Position numbers and translations under genes: made by a program. Shown piece by piece: positions 1 to 12,000 of a DNA stretch of 19,336 nt. A model generated the notes under the pieces. The model was not told the origin of the DNA. It saw only the letters and a program-made list of their open reading frames with translations, and searched no databases. This stretch comes from DATFKA01 sp042095835. GTDB lineage: Bacteria; Bacteroidota; Bacteroidia; Chitinophagales; Saprospiraceae. The first letter of the stretch is position 1, and the number at the start of each line of letters is the position of its first letter. Location of the stretch: NCBI GenBank assembly GCA_042095835.1, contig JBELML010000121.1, positions 1 to 19,336 on the forward strand, read 5' to 3'.

Positions 1-3000
1 GTGTAGGATCTGCTACCGTCGCTGCATTATTCAAGACCTCATCAATCAACCAGCATTCTAGAGCCACCATTGGTGGCGCCACTACTTCAGGAGCGGTTTT
101 GTCTTCAGCATTAACGGTACCCCAGCACACCAATTCTCTCTGACGGTCAAAGATGGCATAATTGAAGAGGCCAGCACCATTGATGATGTTGTCGTTACCA
201 TTGCCATCATTCACCGATACGGTATAGGCAAAGCGAATGCCTGGAGGAAGGTCTTTTCCAGCCGCTACATTTTGTACTTGTAACTCAAAGGTGCAATCGC
301 TATTCAAAGTCACATTGACTTGATCATTACAGCCAATGGGGCAGAATTCTACGCTTACGCTAACCGTTAGTGGATCACCTGGGCAGCCATCGGCGCTGTA
401 AGGTGTCACTACAATCATGACCGTAGTTGGTGTATCTTCTTCGTATTCAAATACGATATCGGAGAGTAGGTCGGCATTTCTTGATCCATTGCCAGCAGTG
501 ATGCCATTGATTTGGGTGGCACCATTGAGCGTGATGGATTCTACGTGGAAGCTGTCTGCTTCGATTGAAATTCCATTGGTTTCCAATACTACTCCAATAG
601 ACTCATTGGAACAAACGGTGGTATCAGCATTGACCAAAACAGGCTCTGGTTTGACGGTAGTACGAATCGTATAAGCATCGGCAGCAGCGCAGCCATTAGC
701 TAGGGCCACAATAGTGATATCTACTGTACCATCACTTCCACTTAGATTTTTCCAATTTTGATTAGCTAAGACTTCTGCCAGCTTAGTTTCCAGATTGATA
801 CTGGCACCCGCAGGAATCCCTGTATTTTGCGTCAATTTATTACTGGCAATGATATCCGTAATCACGAAACTATCTGCCACTACACCACTTGAAATGGTGC
901 TGAGCACCATACCAAAGTCTTCGTCGGAGCAGACCGTAATATTTTCATTGTTCAATACAGGTTCTGGGTCGATGGATAAGGTGATGGTAAAAGGCATACC
1001 CTCACAGCCATCGTCTCGTAAAGGGACTACCGTATAAAGTACTTCGCTGGGATTGGCTCCTTGATTAATCCAGGCATCATCGGCTAATTCATCATTGTCT
1101 ACCTCATCCACGACTATGGGATTTCCACTCAGGGGACTTAAAATAGTGGCATCAAAATCAATTGCCGTAATGTTGTAGCTGGCCACTGCTTCTGTATTGG
1201 TACTAGCTCCCAGAATGATTTCACTTGGTGCCCGGGAGCAAATCGAGATACTTTGGGTATCCACCACTGGAAGGTCACATAAATTCGAAATGGATAATGG
1301 ATCATCGGGATAGAATGGACTTACCGCTACCAAATTATAGCCAGAACCCGCTTGGTGCAAGCCAACTAAACTATAGCGACCATCTCCTAGATCGGTGAAG
1401 GCCATATTGTCGGCAAAATCATTGTTGAAATCATTGGGATCAATCAAACCTGTATTGGTCTGAAGTACCCAAGCCTCACCAGGATTATTACTCGTGATGA
1501 TGACTTCCTCATTGAAGTAACCTGGAAATTGAGCGCTACAAGTACAGGGATCCGCAATATTAGGGCCACCCCTATTATCAATCGTAGGATCAGGACAAGC
1601 TGCTGAGCTTAAGACATTGACATTGGCGGTACAAGTGGAGGTGTTACTGGCATCATCACTTACGGTCAGTGTGACTGTATTTGGGCCTATATCATCGCAA
1701 TTAAAGTTGAGTGATTCTTGACCTTCAAAACTGAGAATATTTACCGTACAATTATCGGTACTGTTGTTATTGACCTGAGCAGGAAGGATGCTGGCCATTC
1801 CACTGGTATCATCCAGCGTTACCGTCACTTCTTGACATTGAGCACTGGGGGCATCATCGTCTGCTACATTTAAAGTGACGATACACGCTACCGCATTTTT
1901 ATTGCCTACCACATCAAAGAGTTCCAGTGTGATCATAATGTTAGAATCGTGCCCTGAGCTCTCAAAAGAACCTGCCGCGATACTTTGCTGTAAAACACTA
2001 TCCCCTAAACCACAATCATCCGCTTCATCCAATACCAAATCTGCAAAATTAGGAATATCGACTGCACAGTTGGCCGCATCATTGGTAAAGACCGTCATCG
2101 GATCGGGACAGGTGAAGGTAGGTGGAAGATTTTCTGTAATATTTACATTGATCGCTACACTGATTCCTTCGCAGCCATCAGCACTGATGGGCGTGAATAG
2201 ATAGCTCACTGTAGTAGGACTAGCGCCTGCATAAGACCAACTATCGGCAGTGATTAAATCCGCAGTAAAATCTACTACATCACCAGGCATCAAAGTACCA
2301 CTCTCGCGGCTTGCCCCTCCCGGATTGATGCTTTCTAAACGTACTTGATCAATGGGCGCTCCAAAGTTGGCTCCTTGAAGCTGAATGGCGATGGGTTCGA
2401 GCGAGCAAACCACGTTAGCACTCCCTAATAGAACAGGCTCAGGTAGTATCTTAATTACTTTCGTGAATTCTTTTTCACACAGATTGATTTTACTAGTAAA
2501 AACCAAGGTCGCTTCCAAGGCCACAGCACTCACATTTTGCTCAGCTGTACCATCAATGGTCAAAGTACCAGGAGTTCCTAAAGTTTCAATGGACGCATTT
2601 CCTGAACCATCAGGAATTCCGATAGCAGCAGCACCTGTCCAGGAAATCTCTAATCCAGAAAGGCCTTCTACCTCAAATGAGGTGGGCTCCCCAGAGCAGA
2701 AGCTTTCTTCCGCTAAGCCTTCGATAAGACCAAAGGGTCTTAATATAAATTGAGTATTTTCTATGGCCACACAGTCATTAAGCGTAGCTAGGATCTCAAG
2801 ATCAAAACTCAGGCTTTCTCTAGGATCGGGTTCATCTGGCGCATATTCCAATTGAGGCGTTGTCCCTGTTAAGGTAGCTTTGCCAGTGGCGTCTGCGGTA
2901 GTGGTCCCTGAGATTTCAAAAGCTCCACTTTGCTTATTGGTCCAACTGACGACTGCATTGGGAAGGGTCATGATTTCAATACTATACGTATCTTCGGAGC

Positions 3001-6000
3001 AGTATTGTACTTGAGCAGGTGCTGTAATTACTGGTGTAGGCTTGATGAAAATGTTTTGGGTAGCCTCTTCAACACAGCCATCCAACCAAGAGAAAATGCC
3101 CAGCTCTACTAAGCTATCAGTGCCTGTATTATTCTCAGGAGTTTGGATATTGACTTCCAGCTCTCCATTGCCGTCGGCCATCAAGTCTTGTTCTATTAAA
3201 TTGAAAGCAGCTTCTCCTCCGCTGATCCGTACCGTGGCATTGGGCTGAGTGGTGATGGTGAAGCTTTCCATACTTTCTGGACATAAGGACAAATCTTCCG
3301 TACCTGAGATAAAGTTTTGACCAATACAATTTTTATTTTCAAAAACAATTTCAATTTCTTCTCCAAAATCCAAATCGATGGTGATGGTTCTATCGATTAG
3401 ATCAATAATGCTTTCACCATCCGTATCTCCATTGATGATGATGTTTTCGTTGCCCCAGTCTGGAAGTTGTGCTTCGGTGAGCGTGTAAGTTCCAGGCTGG
3501 AATAAGCCTAAGTCTTTGCTGGTTTCGCTAGGATCGCTCAGCTGAAACTCTTGTACCGTTTTTTTGTGTTGTACCAATACATTATCTCTCGAAGCAAGGG
3601 TCCAGAGGTTACCTTCATCATCAAAATCAATATCTAAAGCATTGTTTACTACGGCAACGATCTCTAAGAAATTGCCATCTGAATCATATTTACGAACAAA
3701 ATCATCGTCGCCATTGGAGATATAAACATTATTGTCTTCATCAATGGCCACGCCGTAAGTCTCGAGCCCATTACCATTGTCATTTTCTACTCGAATGCTA
3801 TTGATTAAAGTACCGCTTGGGTTGAAGACGTAAACAAAGCCTATTTCCCCAGCGACATAAATATTGCCTTGTTGATCTAATTCTAGATCAAGCATAGCAT
3901 CCGGCTGAACGCCGGTACCGAAGAAATCGTCGAGCAATAGCAACAGACTACCATCAGCTGCAAACTTTTGGATGGATTCGCCTTCATTGGTAACATAAAT
4001 ATTGCCAGCGGCATCTATGTCGATCCCTTGAGGATCGTCAAATTGGCGATCACCTGTTCCTTGGATTCCTATCTGGCAGCCTGAAGTACAAATTTCAAAT
4101 TGGTTGGCTCCGGTGGCTACGCCCCAGCCCCACATTTGGATAAAGTTGCCATTCGCATCAAATTGTTGTAGGCGGTAGTTGTCGTCATCGCTGACCCAAA
4201 CATTTCCATCGGGATCTACTGCCAGATAATTGGGATCATCAAATTCTCCTTCTGTGCTACCAAAGGAGCCGAAGGACAGCAGGAAATTACCATCAGCATC
4301 AAACTTTTGGACCCGATCGTTGCCCGTTTCGATAATGTAAAAATTACCCGTTTGATCAAAAGCCATGCCACTAGGTCTCGAAAAGCGTCCTTCCTGACTA
4401 CCTTGTGTGCCGATGGTCTGAATAGGCTGAAAGGACATTTCACCGCTCAAATTGAAGGTAAAAGGCGTATCATCCGCCGGGCTAGCCGACTTGGTGACTT
4501 GAATGCTCCCTAATTTTTTATTACTAAAGTCAATCTGAATGTCTTCTCCAACCACCACACTAAAGAATACTTGCCGTGCCGCAGTGTCTACGCTGCCGCT
4601 GGTACTTGGAGTTAATGCTATCTCATCCAGTATCCAGCCGTCAAGAGGCCGCTCGATGAGGCTATAATTCCCACAGCTTAGATTGTCAAAGACCTTGCTA
4701 GCATTGCTGGGATCTTGTAGGGTGAAGGTTTCTACAACATTATTATTTTGTAATAGTACATATTCAAATGCCGTATCGTCCGCTGGATCAGCCACTTTAT
4801 TAACGGTAAGTGTACCCGCTTTTTCATAATTTAGAATCACTTCAATCGCCTCTCCTTTGTCTACATCTATCCGTAGTTGTGTCAAGACTCCATTAACAAT
4901 GGATCTTCCGCTACCGTTATCTAAGTCGCCGATAATTTGTACACCTTGTAAGCACCATCCTCCTGGTAATGCTGGCTCAATGATATACTGACCAGGCTCA
5001 ATGGCCGTAAAGGATCCTTGTGGATTAGCTGGATTTTGTAAGGATAACTGTTCCTGGCTGGCGTCCGCCTTGGTTAGCGTGAGCGCAAAGGGCGTATCAT
5101 CGGCTGGATCGGCAGCATTGGTGATGGTGAGCTCCGTTGCTTGATTGATAAAATTGACTTCGATATCTTCGCCGGGATCGAGGTCTATGGTTGCGGTGCG
5201 TGCAGCTAAATCGATGCTACTGCCATTGTCTGTATCTCCGGTGATTTGTAACTCCTCTAAACACCAGCCAGCTAACTCAGCTTCGCTAAGCGTATAAGTG
5301 CCAGGCTGGAATAGGCCTAAATCTTTAGTAGAACTGCTGGGATCGCTGAGCTGGAAATTTTGATCTATCCTTCTAAATTTGAGTACGGCATCGTCATTAT
5401 TATCCGTGGCCCATAGATTGCCTTCTTCATCAAAATCGAGATCAAATGACTCATTGACTTCGATGGAAAGCACTTCAAGGAAATTGCCGGTTTGATCGTA
5501 TTTACGGATTTTACCGTCCCCATCTCTACTGATGTATAAGTTATTCTCCTCATCAATGGCAATGCCCAGTGCGGTGTAAGGATTGTTGTTTTCATCTAAT
5601 AGATCGAAGGTCGCTGCATGCGTTCCATCTGGATTATAAATAAAAATAACATCCGAATCTCCAATCAGATAAAGTTGCTGTTGATTATTAAATTCGATAT
5701 CATAGAAGTCATCAATGCTTCCTCCATCGCCAACAAAATCTTCTATTTTAAAATTAAAAGAACCATCTGAAGCAAATTTTTGTAAAGAATAATTGCCTTG
5801 TTCTGCAACGAAAATGTTGCCTATATCATCGATAGCAATACCAGTAGGGTCGTCGAATTGACCATCTCCGTCTCCAACAATACCTGCTTGGCATCCGGCC
5901 GTACAAATCTCAAATTGATTGGCACCAGTAGCTACACCCCAACCCCACATCTGTATGAAATTACCATCGGCATCAAATTGCTGAATACGCTGGTTGCCCT

Positions 6001-9000
6001 CTTCGGTAACCCAAATATTACCATCGGCATCGATGGCTATATATTGAGGTCCAATTACTTCTCCTTCGCCCGTTCCACTGCTCCCAATTGTTTGTAGTAA
6101 GGTACCATTAACATCATATTTCTGGATGCGGTTTGCATTGTTATCTGCGGTGTAAAAATTACCATCCGCATCAAAGGCTATTCCATATAAGGTTTGAAAT
6201 CCACCATTCTGGATAGCCGCTCCATTTAGGCTTTGCTCTAGTTGAAAAACGGTCTCCCCCGAAAAGGTGAAGTCAAATGGCGTATCATCCGCTGGATCAG
6301 CTGATTTATGGACTTGGATGCTACCCATTTTTTTATTAAAAAAGCTTACTTGCACGTCTTGACCTACATCGATACTGACCCTGACTTCACCTTCTTTTAG
6401 GTCCACAGTGGAACTATTGGAGCCCACCACTTGAATATCGTCTAGATTCCAGCCTTGCAAAAATGATTCTCGTATAATGTAGTCTCCACAAACTAGATTG
6501 TCAAAAGTGATGCTATTGTTACTCGGGTCTTGTAGACTAAACTCCTCCTCTATTTCTCCGGTAATAGAAGCTACCCGATCTGTCAGGATATAATCAAATG
6601 GGGTATCATCATCGGGCTCCGCGTTTTTGAAAATCGTTAAGCTACCTACCTTTTCATAAGTTATCATCACCTCAATGGCTTCGCCCTTGTCTACGTCTAT
6701 TGATGCGCTAGTAATTCTGTTGTTTGTAGTACGTACTCTACTGCCACCATCTAGATCGCCACTAAAACTGATATCCGTAATGCACCAACCTGGCTCGGGC
6801 TCAGGAGTTAGGGTATAAGTCCCCATTTCTAAAAAAGAAAATACTGTTTGGGGATCACTCGGATTTTGGAGGGTGAATTGCTCCTGGGAGCCATCTGGTT
6901 TTCGCAAAGTGGTACTAAAGGGCGTATCATCGGCTGGATTAGCAGTATTGGTAATGGTGAGTACCGCCGTTTTATTAACAAAGATGATTTCAATATTTTC
7001 GCCTGGATCAAGATCAATAGTAGCCGTACGATTTTCCAAATCAATAGTGCTTCCATTGTCTAGGTCGCCAGTGATTTGTAGATCATCGAGACACCAGCCA
7101 TCTAGTTCTTCTTCTGTGAAAGTATAAGTACCCGCTTCGAGCTCGGCAATTGATTGGGTATTATTACTAGGATCTTGTAAATCAAAGGTGTTTCTTGCAT
7201 CAAAAATGGTGACCTCTCCCTCATCCTGATCCAAAACAATGAAGGCTTCTGTGCCTGCTGCGGTTACATCAAAGGGCGTAAAAAATTCGCCATCTACATT
7301 ACCATCACTACCGCCAAATGACCTGAGGAAGTTACCTTCTAAATCGAAGACTTTTATCTCCTTGCTGGTACCTTCTAGAATATAAATTTCTCCTAGTGCA
7401 GAAAATTCTATACTGATTGGATTGTCCAATTGGGTGTTAGGGATGAAGATATCCAAAGCCGTTCGGGAGGGATCAAAAGTAACGACTCCAATACCAGAGG
7501 CCGTCATATAAGCTAAACCGTCGGGGCCCATGTGGACATCGGTGACATTTGGAAAATCAATAGCATTGAGGGCATTAAAATTTTCATCATAAAGGGAAAT
7601 AACACCAATCCCTTGTTCATACAAAGCTATGCTCCCATTTTCTGATACGGAGATGAATTCAGGTTCATCAAAGGTAAGTGGTGCAGGATTTGATCCCACT
7701 GATAAATAGCCTGAATGATTGCCTTGATCATCAAAAATCTGTACTCTGGAATTTCCTCTATCCACTACAAATACATTCCCCTGATTATCAACTGCCAATC
7801 TTCCTGGATTATCAAGTTGTCCATCACCAGAACCAGATGCTCCAAAGCTACGGAGGTATTGCCCACTTAAATCAAAGACGTGAATCTGATCATTGGCTTG
7901 ATCGGAAATCAAGAATTCTCCGCGATCGGCATTCGAAGCAGCAATACCTGCTGCTTCTACATTGAGTCCCAGCTCCTCCAAAAAGGCAATGGATCGTCTA
8001 CTTTGGAAGCGCTCTACTGCATTAGGAATAGGAAAAGATGTTTTGAATTCAAAAGGTGTATCATCCGCTGGATCAGCAGATTTCACAACGGTAATGGAGC
8101 CAGGTAATTCATGCACAAAAGTGACTTGAATATCCTCTCCATGATCCAAATCAATCAAAATGAGCTGATTGTCTAGGTCGATGACACTTCCATCGTCGGT
8201 GTCTCCGCTGATTTGGATTTGTTTTAAATCGAATTCACCAACAGGCGTAACGGATACGGTGTATGCACCTTCTTTTAAGTTGGTGTAGGCCTGACTAGGA
8301 TTAGAGAGGGCTGCCAAGGTAAAATTGTCTTCGCTACCGGAGGCATCTTCTATTCGATAGCTAAAATCGGTATCATCATCTGGATCAGTAGTATGAATGA
8401 CCTCTATATTGCCCAAACCAATGACCGTCACATTACAGCTCTTGGTATTGGAACTGTCGTTGTCATCATAGACCGTGAGGCTGACGGATTGCGTACCCAA
8501 ATCGGCGGTAGTAAAGTTGGATTGGCTCAATTCATAGCGTGCAATACGGCAATTATCAGTAGAGCCATCATCGAAGTCATTGGGATCAAGGGTTGCCATC
8601 CCGTTTTGGTCGAGGCAAATTTCTACTGCTTGACATTGGGCTACAGGATTATCATCATCTTCAACTTGTAGGCGTACTAGGCAATCTTCTTTTTTGTTGC
8701 CTGCGGTATCTTCTAGGCTGAGGGAGACTTCAAAAAATTCTCCGTGAATCAAGCCCGTACGCGTTCCCGCAGCGGGACTTTGCTGAAGGGTATTGGTGCC
8801 AAGGCTACAATTATCTGCTTCATCTGTGACCAGCTCAGCAAAGTTCGGTACTTCAATCTCACAATCAGCATTGCCCGTTGTACTGACCTTCATGGGATCG
8901 GGACAAGTGAAGGTAGGCGCATCATCATCTACAATCGTTAATTTAACCAAGCAGTCTTCGTTTCTATTGCCGGCTGCATCCGTGAGATAAATACTAATAA

Positions 9001-12000
9001 AGATTGCTACGCCATCTGTTTCCAGCGTACCTGTAGCTTGTTCTAACTGTTCACTACCTAAGCTACAGTTATCCGAAGCGTCCACTATAGAGGAGATGAG
9101 ATCTGGAATAGTAATCTCACAATTGGCATTACCATTGGTGAAAACAGTTCTGTCATCGGGACAGGTAAAAGTAGGCGCATCATCATCAACTACGGTCAAG
9201 GTAGTGGTGCAACTAAAAGCATTATCATAATTGTCTTTCTGTTGAAATTCTATCACAAGCTCCTCGCCATGCCCATAATCCGCATAATCCCCAGGAGACG
9301 GAAATTGCTGGATCGGATTAAAGTCAAAACCACAATTGTCTTCTACATCCATGATCAAAGTGGTGAGGTCTGGAATGCTAATGCCGCACTTTTCATTTCC
9401 ATTGGTATGGATGTCTCGATCAGTTGGACAAGTAAAAAGGGGTTCGTCGTCATCATTGACGGTTAGAATAACTTGGCAACTTTCATTGTTATTGCCGATT
9501 GCATCCATTAGACTGAGCTTAACCAGAATGGTTTCGCCGGCGGTTTTTCCGGTTAAAGTGCCTGGGTTTACGTCTTGTAGAAGGGGGTTGTTTCCTAGAT
9601 TACAGTTATCTGCTTCATCCAGGATTAGATCCGCAAAATTGGGAATTTCTACTTCGCAATTGGCATTGCCCGTGGTGTTGATGTCCATAGGACCGGGACA
9701 AGTGAAGGTAGGCGCATCATCATCATTTACAGTCAAAACAACTAGGCAATCTTCTTTTTTGTTGCCTGCGGCATCCTCCAAACTAAGCGCAATTTCAAAA
9801 AACTCACCGTGGATTAAGCCCGTGCGCGTTCCCACGGGAATACTTTGCTCAAGTATATTACCTCCTAAATCGCAATTGTCGTCTTCATCCATGACGATGT
9901 CCGCGAAATTAGGAATCGAAATTTCGCAGTTTTCAGCTCCCGTTGTCGCAACCATCATAGCAGCTGGGCAGCTGAAGGTAGGTGGCAAGACATCTACAAT
10001 ATTTACAGCACAATCAACGGTTCCGGTATTTCCACTGGGATCTGTAGCAGTCAAGAGGACATCAATTTCACCTATTACGCCACAGCCCGTAAGAAAACTG
10101 GCATTACTCAGTGTGACGCTTCCACAATTGTCTGTACCACTGCCATTGATCAAATCGGGTCGCACTTCCGCAATACCACTTTCATCTATTTCCACTGTAG
10201 GTGCTGAGGCAGGACAAGTGGCTACGGGAGATGTATTGTCTACTACTGTTAAAATCAAGGTACAATTCTCAGTATCCGTATTGCCGTTTTTATCACTTAG
10301 GCTTAAGCTAATGGAAACAGTAGTGCCAGGGCTAGCATTTTGGGTAGAAAACGCTAATGGATTTTGAGTAAATGGGAAGAAACCTAAACCGCAATTGTCG
10401 CTTTCATCGGTCACCGTTGCGCCAAGATCCGGAATCGTAATCTCACAATTGGCATTACCGTTGGTAAAGACATCCCTATTGGATGGGCAGGTAAAAGTAG
10501 GTGGTGTTTCATCCGACAAGGTGATCGTACCGTTACAACTGGATTGGGAACCGTAAATATCGGTAAGATTTAAAGTGTAATTTCTGATACCTATATCATC
10601 GCAATCGTAAATAATGGAGGGCTGATTGCTGAGCACATTACTTTGACTGCCCCCATTGATGGGATCTACTACCAGACCCGTGGTGGCGGGTTCATAATCA
10701 GCGGTCAGCTCCCCTATTCTACAATCGTTAATATCTTCTGCATACACTTGGGCAAGATCAATCTCTATCTGGCTGGCATCACCGAGACTGACCTCTATGT
10801 TTTCACAGAGCGCAAGAGCAGCAATTCTTACTATGCCATTGCAGACATCAGTATTACCGGCTTCATCGCTTACTTCTAAGATTACTGGAAACAAGCCATT
10901 CGGATCGCAATCATCCATAGGTCCAGGTAGTCCAGTGAGCTGATAAGAAACGATGCCACAATTATCGGTAGAATTGGCCCCCACAAGAGGAGCTAAGCCC
11001 TCCAAGGATTCTCCAGCAGCAACTTGAATGCTAGAACAGATGGCCTGTGGCGCTTCATTATCCACAATACTTACGGTGAAAGAACACTCACTAGTGGCCC
11101 CACCGCTGCGCCGCTCAGCAAAGGAGGTAAATACATATTCTCCTGCTGGAAAATTTCCTAGTATGGGAGCAAAGGTATTCCGAGAGGTTTTGGGAACATT
11201 AAGCCCTGGCCCAAGCACCGCATAGAAAAAGTCGTCCGGACATAGATAAGCTCCTTCACTGAGGATTAATCCATTACTAATAAAAGGAGCTTCACATGTT
11301 CCAGCTTGGGTCATTAGCACCTGATCCCCTGGGCAGCTAATCCCGAGATCGTCATTAAGTGTAACGTCCACTCTACAGTCAGCAACAGAGAAACCAGAGA
11401 TCGGCCCCAAGATTTCGAAGGTGACATTCCTTTGTTCTCGTCCGTCTTCTGTACATGAAATATCTAGGTTTTCAATATTAAAACCGCTCAATCCACAGCC
11501 GTCTCCTATAATCGTCACCACCTGATCAAAAATGTCTTTTTCAGTGGTTTTTTCATTTACGGACACCTCAATTTCATCCGGGCAATCCATAGAAACATCT
11601 TGATTTCCATCTCCTTCCCCTCTGATTTCTACCTGAAAATTACAGCTAAGTGTTTCTCCATTATCCAGTGTATAAAAGTATTCTACTTTGCTTTCTCCCA
11701 ATTGGAATTCAAAGCTACTCAATTGGCCGTTGGCTTCAGTGGTATCAGGCATAAGCCCTTGGTAAATCACTCTATGACTTAAAACACCACAGTCTAAATC
11801 TTCTAAATCTATTTCTAATTCTTGAGTAGACCTTTGGTGCATCAATATTTCTGAGCACTGATCAGGGTCTATATCTACTCTTAAATCGTCAGGGCAAGTG
11901 ATGTTAAAATCGCCATTAATCGTCACCGAAAAACTACAAGAGGTAGCTGCGGGAATTCCATCAATATCGTCGTAATAGGCCGTATAAAAGACCATACTTC

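Larger units (their letters stand above)
3325..8405 (-). repeat. Eight prealbumin-like modules in a three-module super-repeat of about 1.8 kb
   Basis: Each module opens with a KxADPADDTPFxF-like strand and ends with FxLQDPS, LxxGTYTLTEAELxGWCL, ITGDTDNGSSIDL, RTATIDLDPGEDIEV and FxNK. This resembles SpaA/SdrD-B-like prealbumin folds of surface stalk proteins. Approximate module limits: 8405-8110, 8110-6975 (propeller inserted), 6975-6660, 6660-6330, 6330-5150 (propeller), 5145-4830, 4825-4515, 4515-3325 (propeller). The order is plain, NHL, plain, plain, NHL, plain, plain, NHL. Corresponding modules in successive sets match each other better than their neighbours: for example DIDVDKGEAIEV-like ends occur only in the first plain module after each propeller, and CGDY/CGNY only in the second. 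This shows a larger unit was duplicated as a block. No isopeptide Lys/Asn/Glu triad was assigned. Confidence 0.8.

Noticed and set aside
9336..10367. 343-codon plus-strand open frame
   Set aside because: It lies antisense to the HYR-like array of the giant gene. Its sequence is a repetitive low-complexity shadow of those repeats and matches no family.
8640..10515. Regularly spaced similar DNA blocks, considered as a CRISPR-like array
   Set aside because: The period is about 270 bp, the similarity follows codons and conserved Cys/Pro/Asp motifs, and the frame stays open, so these are protein domain repeats.
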